Origin: Euglena gracilis
Lineage: Eukaryota; Euglenida; Euglenophyceae; Euglenales
Length of the DNA stretch: 64,000 nucleotides
Direction of reading: 5' to 3'
Assembly: GCA_039621445.1 (NCBI GenBank)
Contig: CP154956.1
Span: forward strand, 65,364,257 to 65,428,256
Part shown: positions 1 to 36,323 of the stretch, piece after piece
How the letters are laid out: each line of letters starts with the position of its first letter
How positions within the stretch are numbered: the stretch's first letter is position 1
Made by a program: the position numbers and the translations under genes
Notes under the pieces: generated by a model
What the model was told of the DNA's origin: nothing
Databases searched by the model: none
The model's input: only the letters and a program-made list of their open reading frames with translations

Positions 1-165
1 CTGACAAGGGGGTCCAGCTCAGAGGCTTGAAAATTTGGGTTGGCTGGAAAAAAGGTTGCTGGCAGACCCCCCCCCCCATGGGGTCCCCTGGCTGGAACTG
101 GTCCGACTGGATGTCAAAAAGCAGGAGCCAAAAAAATCTAAAACTGCAAAGGAGCTTGAATACAT
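1..165. repeat. Dispersed repeat, left copy of an inverted pair
   Basis: This stretch, beginning CTGACAAGGGGGTCCAGCTC, recurs in reverse complement at about 6990-7152, which ends GAGCTGGACCCCCTTGTCAG. Both carry a C-run next to CATGGGGTCCCCTGGCTGGAACTGG. It is noncoding and very C-rich. It may continue to the left of the window. Confidence 0.75.
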
Positions 166-443
166 GGAGAGTGGACACGAGCGATGCGCCAAAAGCGTTC
201 AACGCCCCCCCCCCCCCAAATGTCTATGGAAGGTTGAGAACGTCGCCAACCTCTTGGTGGGGTTCCACACAATGGTGGTGTGGAATGGATATATTCCAAG
301 CCGGAGATCGGGGTTTTTAGGGCATAAGGTTAGGGTTAGGGATTGGCTAAGGTTAGATGTGAGATCTGGGAGGGGTGGTACGGTTGGGGGGGGGGTCTCG
401 TTCTTTTCATTTTCTCATCGCCTCCCTTCTCATCATTTCTCAG

Positions 444-25147
<24,704 letters not shown>

Positions 25148-26044
25148 CCCATCGCGCCGCCCACTTCCGCACTTCCCTGTCCATCTGTCTGTGCGTTGTC
25201 CTCCCCTCCTCGCGTTGCAGTTTTGTCCACGCCGCCACTCTCCCCCACTCCAGCCCACTGAAGGGCGACCGGGAGTTGCGTGTTTCATGTTTTTAATCCG
25301 TTCTGTTTGTTTGTGTCTGTTGATTTCCATGTTGTTGGGCATTCTCTTTCTGCACATTTCATGTGTGTGGGTCGCCCCCCAATTTGGGTTCTGATGAAAA
25401 TCCCCTCTGAAGACTTCCATTAGGGGTTTATATGTTCTCTTTTTTTGACCAACCCTCTTTTAAGGCTGCCATTTTCCCCCAAGACCCATAATTCTTCCTA
25501 CGTCGCTTCCTTCCATCCCCCACCAATTTGGACCAATTTGGTTCAATTTCATGGTCATCTTGAGGAATTTTCACCTGAAAAATTATGCTGATCCGAATGA
25601 TCAAAGAAAGGCACAATTACTGTTCCGTGTGCTATCAAGTGGCAGAAAATGGCCCCAGACGACCCCATAATGGTTGAATAAACCAAAAAAAAATTGCCAA
25701 AAATAGGCATTGGCCATTCGAAATTGAGGGTTTCTCAAAAATTAGCCTGCCAAAATTTAGGATTTTGCACACCATTAGAATGTGCCACTAATGAGGAACG
25801 AACTCACAAAACAGACATTGGCCACTCAAAATAAAGAATTTGTGCAACTCAAACTTTGGAACCGGCACGCCAAATTAGCATTTGCCACCCCAAATTAGGC
25901 ATTTGCTTCCATGGCTTGCTTGACACATGAACTGGTATGTTTAGGCCCGGGATCATGTGGCATCATTTCCCGACCTTCCAAATCCTTCTGGACACCATTC
26001 CTGTGCCCCCCCCCTCCCCTTCTGTCTGACTCAGTGCCTCGCAT
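25148..26044. other. Intergenic region between the LRR gene and the RSH locus
   Basis: This begins after the TGA at 25145-25147. I see T-rich and mixed sequence with CAAATTAGCATTTGCCA-like words near 25730-25910, but no conserved frame, hairpin terminator or clear promoter element. Confidence 0.4.
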
Positions 26045-27958
26045 ATGGCGCCGGACTGGGGCCGGGGGGACACGTCCCCGGCTCCCCCCACCCGGTCCCT
26101 CGTTGTCCTCGGTTCCCTCCTGCTGGGCCTGACGCTGCTGCTCGCTGTGGTGGGGCCGCCGACCCCTGAGCCCAGGCCCTGGTGGTTGTAACCTCATGAG
26201 GATTTCTTTGGATGACCTGGCTCCCCTTGGGGTGCCTATCTTTTCATCTTTTCTGAGACCTTTTTCTTATCAAGCATTTTCATCTTTTTTGTGTAATCTC
26301 TGATCTTGAAAGTTTCTAAATATCAAATGTTCTTACATTCCTCAGCCTTATCAAAGTTCCTCAGCATGCGCAGACATGGATTTCTGCTTCTGACACGTGT
26401 GCATGTGTGAGTGCGTGAGTGCGTGCGTACGTGTGTGTGCGCGCGCGCGTGCGTGTGTTGCGTGTGTGTGTGTGTGTGTTGGGTGGGTGGGTGGGTGGGT
26501 GCATGCTGTTGTGCATCTCCTGTGGCGTGCTCCACCCACAACGTGGTGCCTGCCCCGGCCCTCCTCACCTCCGTGGCCCGCCCCAGCCATGGCCTCCAAC
26601 CCCAGGGCACGGTGGACACGTACGCCCCAGCGGGGGCCACCTTCGCTGGCCCGCGTTGGCCCACCCCTTCCCGAAGGGCCACACAGGTCCGTGGCGCCCT
26701 CTGCCCCCGATCCTTTGGGCCCACCATGGCCACCACATGATTGCCGCCCTTGCCCCACAGCCTGAGCAGCGTTCCTCCGGGAGCAGTGTGGACCCTCTCC
26801 CCCAAATGCGGCAGCCCTCGCCACTGTCAAGCAGGGGGTTTTGGACTATGCATACACCTTTGCACTTCCCCCTGTGGTGCCAGATCCTGATTACAATTGG
26901 GTTTGGATGGCACTTATTGGAATTTCCAGAAACGGTTTGTTGGCCAATTTGCACAAAGGAGCAAACCAACAACACGTTAAGTGCGAGGTCGGCCAAAACA
27001 TCGTGGGGTTTTCAAAGTGAGTTTCCCCCTCGCAGCTAACCTCACATGCTGCATATAAGAGACAGCACACAGAAAATTCTTCTGTCTGTGAATTCAAAGA
27101 GAATGCTTGAAAGAGGCAAAGGCCTCCAATCAGGCACCACATATCTACAGCAAAGGTGCCCCCTTCCCCCCCCCCCTTCCATGGCGCTCTGCTGCCATGG
27201 CTGGCGACAGCCACGGTCACCGCTCTGCCCGTTGCAACCGTTGGGGTCTTCTTCCTGGCGCGGGGCTGGCTGCGCAGCAGAACCGCTGACACACCACAGG
27301 TGTTTGCCCCCCCACCTCTCCAGCTCAACGAGAGGGGTGGGGCACTCCTGGGACTGGGAGAGGGGAGTGGCGCTCTACAGCAGAATTCTCATGTGTTTGG
27401 GGCACACCATTGCTTTGTGCGTGTCGACCTACCCCTTCTGGGTGCTTGACTGGCTTTTTTGGAGTGACTGAACGTTTTTTTGGTTCAGGATCCAGACCCC
27501 CCAGGGGGGGTCGGCCAGGCCAAAAGTTGCCTGACCAATGCAGCCGGCATCAAAAAGTTATTTTTTAAAATAGTTCTCAAAATCCATTAATTTGGGCTGT
27601 TTTGGCCCAAATGGCTGCATTGATCGCCCCCCCCCCCCCTCCCAAGGCCAGAACTGACCGATTGGTTTTGTATAAGTGGAAAATGGCCACCCCTCCCGAG
27701 GGCCAGGCGGTGCGAGACCCCGCCCCTCCGCAGCCCCGCAGCCTCCTGTCCAGCACCGTCCAGCGCGGGCCCCCACCTCCCTCCCCCGCCTCGCCCTCCC
27801 CCTCGTCCCCCAGCCTGCCCGCCACCCCAGCCCCGTCCAGCCCCGCCCCACAGAGGCTGTCTCTGAGCGCCGATGGCAGGGAACTGCGGCCCACTCCAGA
27901 AGTCTGGGCTGGCAGACAGAAGCTTTTGGTGGACTCCCAACGGCACCCCACTAAATAG
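26045..27958 (+). CDS. Membrane-segment and Pro/Ser-rich exons, probably the N-terminus of the RSH protein
   Basis: The ATG at 26045 opens MAPDWGRGDTSPAPPTRSLV and then a hydrophobic run, VVLGSLLLGLTLLLAVVG, which fits a signal anchor or signal peptide. Exon 26587-26686 follows (GLQPQGTVDTYAPAGATF). Exon 27156-27299 encodes a second hydrophobic run (LLPWLATATVTALPVATVGV then FFLARGWLRSR). An exon from about 27650 encodes a Pro/Ser-rich linker ending PTPEVWAGRQKLLVDSQ with a TAG at 27956. A GT donor within that exon (after CCACAGAGGCT) would join in phase to the RSH exon at 28941. It is either the RSH N-terminus (plastid-targeting signal or membrane anchor) or a separate small membrane protein. 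No homologue was recognised. Confidence 0.45.
26396..26505. repeat. (GT)n / (GGGT)n microsatellite
   Basis: GTGCGTGAGTGCGTGCG passes into GTGTGTGTGT and then GGGTGGGTGGGTGGGTG. The last part could form a G-quadruplex. It lies between the first two exons of the locus. Confidence 0.85.
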
Positions 27959-28730
27959 AGAAACCATCCAAATGGAAACCCTATTTACACCCACGGGTTG
28001 TGACCCCATTTACCCCCCCCCCCCCATTTACACCGAAAGAAGAAGAAATCTATGTATACCGACCCCCTCTCTTGCATCCAGTGCCCACCAAGGTAAAGCA
28101 CAACAAAGCACAATGAAACACAAAAAAGAGCGTTCAGGCTAACCCCAGAGTCTATTTTTTGGCAAAATATGAACAGATGCATTGTTGTTCACTGGGTGGA
28201 CACGTAGAAGACAACAAATAAGTCGCGTAGACCTCATCGACATCACTAAGAGAAACAGACATATTTGCGGGGGAGAGGATGAATGAATACACTTTCCTCC
28301 GTCCCCCCTCCAGTCGAGCACCCCCCCCCTGGATTTCAAGAAACGTGGGGGGGTTTAAGACACCCTCCCCAGCTTTCTTGAAGGTTCAGTAAGAGGCATT
28401 TTGGTATTTTGAGCCAGAATGAATGATTCAGAATGGCAGTCAAAGCCGAATTACAACCAGCAAGAATCACAAAAACCTAATTTATTTTCTTGGTTTGGTC
28501 AGCACAGATGCAGTCCAATCATCGAGCGGTCGTCACTAAAATTCTACGCAATTTCCGGTAACAGGAAAAACAACAACAATGTGTCGGAGAAGAAAGGTGA
28601 AATCTCCTAATATAACACTTTGGGGCCGATTTTCAGAAACCCTATGTTAGACCCGCCTTTTGTATTATGTTCGAGGCAGGGGGTTTATCTTTGTTCCAGT
28701 CACCCCTCTTCCTGTAACAGTGAACAGGCA

Positions 28731-28925
28731 CACACACAAACGAACACATACACACACGACACACGAAATATACACATACACACACACACACACACACAAC
28801 ACACACACACACACACACACACCAAACACACACACACACACAAAACGCACACACACATACACACACACACACACGGCACACGGCACACACACACACACAC
28901 AACGCAACACACGCGCGCGCGAGTG
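28731..28925. repeat. (CA)n-rich microsatellite
   Basis: About 195 bp of CACA with occasional CG and AT, directly upstream of the first recognisable RSH exon. The Thr-His, Cys-Val and similar frames here are repeat artefacts. Confidence 0.92.
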
Positions 28926-28940
28926 TACACATAGCAGCAG

Positions 28941-31900
28941 CCTCGCACCAGCCTTCCCGCCGCCCCCTGGGGAGCCTACCTGGGAGCGCGTCTTGACGTC
29001 GTACGCCCACGGCACCCTCCGGCCCGCCGCCGCCCCCACCCCCGGCGGGGGGCCGGTGACCATCGACCTCACCGCCGCCGTCAGCCCGTCCCCCGCCTGG
29101 CGCCCGCCCCTGGCGATGGTGATGGTGGAGGAAGCCCTGGCCGGGGGCCCTGCGCTGGCTCACCTCCCCCACCCAGCAGAAAGGGGTGGGGACGGGAGGG
29201 GGGGGGTGGCGAGGGCCTCCGGTAGCGTCCCCAGCCCTGACCCATCTCTTGCCGGAACCACGTCGCGGCTGCCGGTGAGCGGGGAGAGCCCGTGCCAGGG
29301 TGTCCTGAGGGCACCTTCCTCCGAGGTGGGGGATGACCGCCGCCGCTGTGGGTGGGGTGGGCCGGGAGTGAGTGGAGTAACCAGTGCATCGTCACGGTGA
29401 AGGAGACCCCCTAACCTAACTTAAGTGGAGTATGTGCCTGGCGGGCGCTTGGTGGCCGGCGTCGTAAACAAGGTAAGTCCCGCCAGGCTCTGGCCACCTC
29501 CACGTAAAAAGGGCCAGAGTCGAAAAACAGCACCAGACCAGAAGCAGGGATAAAAGGCACCAAACAAGCAGCCACAGTGCACGGGGTGGGGTGTGCCGGT
29601 GGGCGGGTGCCGCGGGGTGCGGCCGGCAGGTCATCAGCGTGATGCGGGCGCTGCGGCTGCGGGGGGCCAGTTTGGGGCTGGACGCCCATGCCCGGGCGGC
29701 GGTCACCGTGTACCGACTGGGGAGGATGCAGGCAGGTGGTTTCCTCGCCCCATTGTGCTCGTGTTTGCCGGCCGGGGACAGCCTCGCCCACTGGCATTTG
29801 TTGTCATTCTTGGCCTGTACCTTGCTTTTTGTCACGGCGTCTTCATTAGGAAATGGTTCAACGACAACTCCTGGTTCATCTGGGGTTTCTATAACGACCT
29901 CACAACCCACTGTGTTCGGTCAAGGTTTCAGTTTGAAGTGCAGCCCCCCGGTGGACACACCCTGGTTTCCAAGCTACCCTGCTGACAAAAAGCGCCCAAA
30001 TGCCTACATTTAACGTCCCTCAGATGTGCACACACTGGTGGCCACGGCGCTGGAGGGGGTGCTGCAGTCTGACAGTGCGATGCCGAAGCCTGCAAAGAGC
30101 GACGTCGTCGGGGCGTTCGGGGACACAGTGCTGCAGTACGTGGAGGACCTGCAGCGGATGGGCGCTGCAGAGGTCCCCCCCAATGCCTGGGCACAAATTC
30201 ATGGGGCTTATTTACCCCCCGCAACCACAGGTGTTCTCGTGTGGGGTTTTCCCGGTTTCGAACGGTTTCTCAGTTGTCGCCGACTTGGGAGTTTCATTAA
30301 ACAGGGCTTCCAACAAAAGTTTGTGCCGTGAATAATCACAAATATCACGAAGCAGCACAAATTTGGGGATCTTCCAAAAACACGAATAATCACAGATAAT
30401 CATGAATAATCACAAATCACCACGAACAACCACGAATAATTATAGAGGACACTTTCTCCCATTTATGAAGTATCCCTCTTGCAACGGCTTTCCTTTCAAA
30501 CATTAATTTCCCTCAAAAAAGAAAACAAATGCGGACGGGGGGTGATTATTATTCTTTTCTTTGCCCTTTGCTCTCTGCCACCTTCTCTCCTTTGCTCTCG
30601 TCTCTCGTCACACCATCCCCTCCCCTTTTTATTCTTGATGAAAAGGCTGTGCATTTGGAGAACAGGTGGCTGGTGTTGAGCCAGCTGGCATGACTGCCCC
30701 AGAGGTCAGAGAAGGATAATAAGTGCTGGCGAAAGGTCAAGATGATTTGGACGAACTGCGAGCTGGTGAAACCTAGCCTCTGAAGTGTCTGCAACAAGGC
30801 GAGCCGCGAGGACGTGTCTGAATTAGTAGGCACCAAGGAGGGCTGCTTAGAAAGATATGTGTATTCCAAAATTTGCTTAAAATGGCTGAAATGGCCAATA
30901 GAGCCGAAAATGGTGGAAAGTTATGGAAAATCGGCCAAAATGAACAAAAATGGACAGAAGCAGCCCAAATTTTCTAACAGTTAAACCAAAAAGGGCCCAA
31001 GGTGGCGAAGAAAATTCAGCTCGACCCAGGTAGTGGACCAACATTCAGAAACTGATATTTTTGCTGAATTCCGCAAAGTTCAACAAATTTTCGCAAAAAC
31101 CTGCAAAATATTGAAACCGTGCAAAAATATTACAAACTGCCGCAAAATTGTATTGTATATTAACTGATTAATGCTGTTTTGTTCAAGAAAAGTGAAAAGC
31201 CGGACGCTTTTTTGGTAGCACAAATAATCACAAAAATTCACAGATGATCACAAATCAGAATCAAGGTATTCAGCACGAATTTGTGGGAATCACTGCACTA
31301 ATCCACAGATTTGGTGATGGGGCTGTGCCCTGTTTGGCGAACACCGATGTCGAGGGGGTGGTGACCCTCCCCAGGGCACGGCAGCCCCCCTCCCGCCGCA
31401 GGCCCTCATGCAGTGCGTCGCAGACTCCGCCACCCAGAGCCTCACCGAGGATCAGTACCAACTCCTGCTGCTGCTCCTGACGGGTGTGCCGGCCCCCCAT
31501 ACAGCGGCATGGCTCGGGTGCTGCCCCTTCTGTGCAGTCTCGACAAACCGTCATGGATGTAAGAAAACGTCAAGTATTTAGGTTAGCCCAACAAGTTCTT
31601 TTTGCAACGGTCGCACAATGCATATAAAATGCGCCGTGTGTCAGTGTGCCGCAATCTGTTTCATTGGAATCGTTTGCGATTGTTGCGTGGGTGTGTCGAA
31701 GGAGGGCCACCGCCTGCACAGGCTCTGCCCCCCCCATCCCAACACCCTCCCTCCTCCCGCCACAGAGAACTCCACCACCGCCACTTCCAGCGTCATCTTC
31801 CTGGCGAAGCGCCTCGACCAGCTCCAGGGCGTCGCCCAGCGCGTCCGCAGCGTGGAGCGGTGGGCCGCCTCCCCCGACAGCGGCAGCCTCGTCCGCCCCG

Positions 31901-33828
31901 CCGAGGTCCGCCCCCTCCCGCACTGCCGGGGGCCACCGCCGGGCTCTCCCCGCCGACACCCACCCCCGGCCGCCGCCGCCAACCCGCAGCGGCGCCGCGG
32001 CGTTGCCCCAAATATTTGCCCCAACACCAGGCTGGGAGTGGGCCGGGATGCGTGCCGATGCCATCGCCGCGCCGCTCGCCGTCGCCGCAGGTGTCTCGAC
32101 CCTGCCTGGACTCCACAGGTGCTGCGGCCTGCGGAGAAGCACGCCGCCCAGCTGGCGCTGCATGTTTGGGCCCATCTGGCGAACGCCCTGGGGCTGATGC
32201 AGTTTAAGGTCGTCGCACGTGTCCTGCTTTCTCCCGCCATCAACCCACTGCAATTCTCTGTCATTCACTCAGACAGTCGCACCTAATGCCTTTCAGGACC
32301 CCTCCCCCAAGATTTAAATTAATAATCAGGATTATAGTCCTCCCTGGGGTACATTGTGCTCGAGACCATGCGACTCTCGTCACCTGGCAGGACTCAAAAA
32401 GCCAGCCATGAAAAACCAGCCCTTTTTTTTAGAACCTTTTTTTTCCCTGCCCCCCTCCAACCCCAGGCGGATTTAGAGGAGATTGGGTTCCAGCTGCTGC
32501 ACCCCGCGGAGCACGCGGAGATGCACACGGCGATGGACACCAGCGGCAGGCGCTACGAGCGTGTGCTGCAGGAGGCGACCGACGCACTGAAGGCGGCGCT
32601 GCTGGGGGACCCAGCCAGACATTTTTTTATTTTCATGACCTGGGGGGGGGTCCCAGCTGAGCCCCCCCTGGGGGTCAGGCTGAGTGGGTACCCCGCCAGA
32701 GGCGGGATTTTCCTCTATTTTCGGTGCGAAGCGCCGAAATTTTTTTTGGACCCCAAATTTGATCCCCCCAAAAGTGGTCCCCCGAGCCTCCGCAGGGGGG
32801 GGCAGGGGTGGGTGGGTGGGTGGGTCCAGACCCCCCTGGGTCCAAAAAAAAAACCTCTGGACCCGGCTCTGCAGGCAGAAATGCGGGGCCTGCGGGTCAC
32901 CGGCCGCACCAAGACCCCGTACTCCGTGTGGCGCAAAATGCAGAAGAAGGACCTGAAGTTCCATGAGGTGGCTGCCCAGTTCCGCTCGTTGCCCAGACAT
33001 GGACTGAGATGGAGAGGGAAGGGGAATTTTGGGGTGGAACCTTTGAGGAATGGGAATCTTACAGTGGTCTCGATTAATCAGCTGTATTGGTCTGTTTGAG
33101 AAACCTAATAGTTTTGACCGCTTCCCCGGTTTTCCCCTCCAAGTCTCTTCTATATTCCCCCACAACACATTTTCTTCTGTTAGGGTCTCCCCGTCGTTGC
33201 AGGTGCTAGACAAGGTGGCGCTGCGGGTGGTGCTGGACGTCGATGCAGCATACGACACTGGCGCCGCCCCAGGGGAGTGCGGGGGCCGGGCGGAGGAGGT
33301 GTGCTACCACGTCCGGGACAAAATCCGGGCCCTGTTTGCGACCATCCCGGAGAAGAACAAGGACTACATCCGCAAGCCCAAGGCCAACGGGTAATTTCTT
33401 CTTCTATTGTGTTCTCCCTGACACCCCTTGGCAAGGTGGCGCGACGATCATTCGGGTCGCATTTTCTTTGAAGGAATGTTTGGTGTGTGCACCTCAAGAG
33501 AAACTGAACGCAAATAGAGTTCGGTGGCTGTTGGATTTATCCAGCTCTCTGAGAATGGTAAATTGGCAAATCGTTCAGGCCAAGCTCCAAAGAGGAAGAA
33601 ACCCTCCTGCTTGGCACTGCAGCATAACCAACAAATGTTTTTCGAGACATCCAATAGCAGCTGGCTGGTCTCCACCGCTGCTGCCCTCCTCTGCACTGTT
33701 GCACTGGGGTTAACAGGTACCAGTCGCTGCACATGATTGCCGTGAAGTACACCGCGGAGGGCCACGCGGTGCCGATTGAGATCCAGGGCAGGGCCCCTCG
33801 GAGACCCCGTTTAACGTTGTGGCGCAAT

Positions 33829-33868
<40 letters not shown>

Positions 33869-35485
33869 ATGGTGGCGAGGTGCTGGGGCTTGGGTTTCGA
33901 TTGGAAGAACGACGCCCAAGAACGGCTAACCGGTGAGAAGAACACTCCAGCAACGTTTCTGATTGGAGGATGGTAACGTTCGGCACAGCATACCAAGAAC
34001 GGTGTTAGACCCAGCAGTGGCAGTCGCCAGTGGCCCTGGGGCCGATCCGCTGAGAATGGGCACAGTGGAGAGCGTTCCAAGCGCAAGGCAGAGAGAATAG
34101 GGGCAGGCACTGTGTGCCGGGGATTGCGAAAAACGCCGCCACGGGAAGGGGGAAGGGGCAGTCGCCAGGTGCCGAAGAAGCGGACAGCGCTGGGGTGCTG
34201 AGGCGTGGCGTGGGCGGCCGCAAGATACGGAAAGAAGTGGCCAGCACAACAAATGTCGAGGCGGGCAAGAGGGTGCTGGGGAGTGTGCGGCGGCACCGGG
34301 AAGAGGCCCCGTTCCACGGTGGATGTCGCTCAGAACCGGCCAATGGCTGGCGTGAAGTGAGGTGGGCCGGGGAACGGGCAGGGAGGGTCTCGCTACGGTC
34401 GTAAATGGTCTCGAAGTCGAAAACAACATTTTGAGTTTGTGGTAGGCCGGCGGTCGCCCATCATCAAGTATTCAACAGCTGGACCGCCAATGGGCATCAT
34501 GCACCCCGCATTTGGCATCGATTCAACGGCGGGGCGGGGTGAGGTTTATAAAATCATTGTGAAACTTTTGTTTGTGGTTCTGGCGGTGGTCTGTGGATGC
34601 CAGAATCATTTCTTTTCCCAATGGCGACTTGTTTTCGCCGATGAATCGATTTTTTCACTGGTTCCTGTGGATTCTTCATTGAATGTGTTTATTTGCATCA
34701 TTGTGTTTGCACAACCATGCTGCCGTTCAGCATTTGGTGCAGGTTCTTTTTTTTTTTTTCAATCCATTTGGTTTTGCTTTCCGTGTGGTTTCGCCCCGCG
34801 GCTTCCTGAGTTGTTCAACCATTCAATCCCAAACCCGACAAGCTCGAGGGGGTGGCTGGCTGGCTGGCGGCCCCACCCCCACCCCCATCCCCCGCCTGTC
34901 GCAGGCGGCCTGCCAGAACCTGTTCGCGGAGATCGACCAGGATGGGTCGGGGGTCATCGACCAGGAGGAGCTGGGGCTGCTGCTGCGGCGGCTGGGGGCC
35001 CCCGTGCCCCCGGAGGAGGTCGGCACCGCACTGGCCATCTTTGACACCGACGCCCAGGCAGCCTGCGCGGGGTTGAGTGGGCCCATTTTGCTTTCACTGA
35101 AACAAAAGGCCGGCTTTTGTCTGTGCACACCAATGAGCCTTGCTCTTTTCATTTCCTTGTTCTTTCTTTTGTGGTCATGCCATCACGCAATGCACGCCCT
35201 CATGTGTGGGTGGGTGGTTGTGGGGGGGTGGTGGGTGGGTGGGTGGGTGGTGGTGTGAGCACATGCTGCCTTGGGAGTGTATTTCCTGCCATGATTGTGT
35301 TATTTTGGTTTGCCAGTGGGTGCAATCAATTACAAAGTGAACGAGTGAACAAATGGCGAGGGGACTTGCAGACCCCTGCCCACGGCAACGGGGTGATCGA
35401 TTTCGAGGAGTTCTGGACGGCGCTGCACACCACGTGGTTCGCCGTCCTCTCGGGGGACCTGAAGCGGGGCCGCGTCCTCGCCTGA
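28941..35485 (+). CDS. RelA/SpoT homologue with EF-hands (CRSH-like (p)ppGpp synthetase)
   Basis: RSH synthetases transfer pyrophosphate from ATP to GDP/GTP, making the alarmone (p)ppGpp, in plants within plastids. Exons: 28941-~29118, 29630-29735, 30024-~30174, 31402-31483, 31766-31905, 32119-32208, 32467-32607, 32860/32875-32967, 33203-33390, 33717-33787, 34905-35051, 35378-35485 (TGA). The hydrolase-like part has VIFLAKRLDQLQGV in place of the VxxKLADRLHNMR helix. Where a catalytic His-Asp is expected it reads AAVTVYRLGRM, so hydrolysis is probably lost. Then come HVWAHLANALGLMQFKADLE, the synthetase motifs VTGRTKTPYSVWRKMQKK, HEVLDKVALRVVLD, GYQSLHMIAVKY and VPIEIQ (putative catalytic Asp and Glu present). 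EF-hand 1 is canonical (DQDGSGVIDQEE); EF-hand 2 ends GNGVIDFEEF. The usual AExGxAAHWxYK segment after EIQ is not visible. The sequence between 32608 and 32859 is a transposon. Confidence 0.88.
30302..31295. mobile_element. AATAATCAC-repeat TIR element, family 4, in an RSH intron
   Basis: The left end CAGGGCTTCCAACAAAAGTTTGTGCC and the right end GCACGAATTTGTGGGAATCACTG are imperfect inverses. Next to both ends are CACGAATAATCACAAATAATCAC arrays. Flanks CATTAAAC and CACTAATC agree at 6 of 8 positions. The element at 37125-37700 has the same organisation. Confidence 0.55.
32616..32859. mobile_element. hAT-like MITE, family 2, inside RSH coding sequence (introner)
   Basis: The element starts CAGACATTTTTTTATTTTC and ends TCCAAAAAAAAAACCTCTG, and its core has GGTGCGAAGCGCCGAAATTT. 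Direct repeats GACCCAGC (32608-32615) and GACCCGGC (32860-32867) match at 7 of 8 positions. Removing the element plus one repeat joins ...ALLG to DPALQAEMRGLRVTGRTK in one open frame, as expected for the start of the RSH synthetase domain. No GT donor exists at this position. Confidence 0.8.
33829..34400 (-). mobile_element. Possible retrocopy or SINE-like insertion with a poly(A) tail, antisense to the RSH gene
   Basis: A 37-bp T-run (about 33831-33867) on the + strand reads as a 3' poly(A) tail on the minus strand. It is followed by about 530 bp of balanced, GC-rich sequence unlike the surrounding C-run repeats. I see no conserved protein in it, no RNA polymerase III box that I would trust, and no clear target duplication. 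It occupies the RSH intron after the EIQ motif. Confidence 0.4.
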
Positions 35486-36323
35486 CCCCCACTGCGCGTC
35501 CCCCCCCCCCCCAACGTCCACGCTACGCATCCCCCAGCCCCGTTATATATTGTACCTCCCTCTCCCCTCCGTCTCAGCCAACCTCTCTCTGGCTTATCTT
35601 ACCCCCCGTGACCTGAGTGCCACGCGTCGTCAAGTCCTCTGGTGCCTCGCCTGCGAAGCAGCCATTCAGAATCATGCTCAGCTTATTCCTTTGAGGCTCA
35701 TCGCTGTGACTGCGTCCCCCCCACAGTCACATTAAGCAAGAACTGCACTCCAGGATAAGGCTCTCAATCTTTGTGTGGTATTTGGACCAGCGCTACACAG
35801 TCACTGACCGACCCCACCCCCCGGGGGTGACTGGTTTTTCAGAGTGACTGACTGATTTTGGTCCAGACCCCCTCCCCCCCGGGGGCGGGTCGGCAACAAA
35901 TCACTAAATTGAATGGCTGGTTTTTGGAAGAGTGGAAGTGACCCCCCAGGGTTGACAAAAAATTGTATGGCCACTTTAGAAGGTTTTAGAAGACCGCTTT
36001 TGTTTGCTGATACGATTATCCTGTCGTTTTCAGTTGGAACTCAGCTGGAGAATGACAAAATTTTCCCTCGGAGTTTTCACAGATTTCATTCCTTCACACA
36101 TATGGGCACACACGCACTCAGCAGCTTGTTCATCCCAGTAGGGGTTGCTATTGGCAGTCCATCCAACGTGCCTGATATGCAACCCAACACGGCCAATGCA
36201 CCTCTGGATTTTGGCTGGATTGCTTTGAAACTGGGGGGGGGGGCTGCTCCTTGGGACGTTTGCTTTGCGGCACCTCTTGGGCGCTTCCTTCCACCATCAC
36301 TCCCCCCCCCCCCGCCTGTCCCA
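35486..36323. other. Intergenic region between RSH and the Rrp5-like gene
   Basis: After the RSH stop come pyrimidine-rich sequence, a GACTGACTGGTTTTT/C-run repeat at about 35800-35950, and mixed sequence. No S1-type RNA-binding domain is encoded here on either strand that I could recognise, which bears on how the next gene starts. Confidence 0.45.

Noticed and set aside
319-352. Telomere-like GGTTAGGGTTAGGG words near the window start and at about 1.72 and 2.0 kb
   Set aside because: Only one to three units each and embedded in other repeats; too short to call a telomere or interstitial telomeric array.
31641-32264. Long minus-strand frame (about 200 codons) opposite RSH exons at 31.6-32.3 kb
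   Set aside because: The + strand exons carry RSH motifs in phase with each other; the minus frame is a GC-rich shadow.
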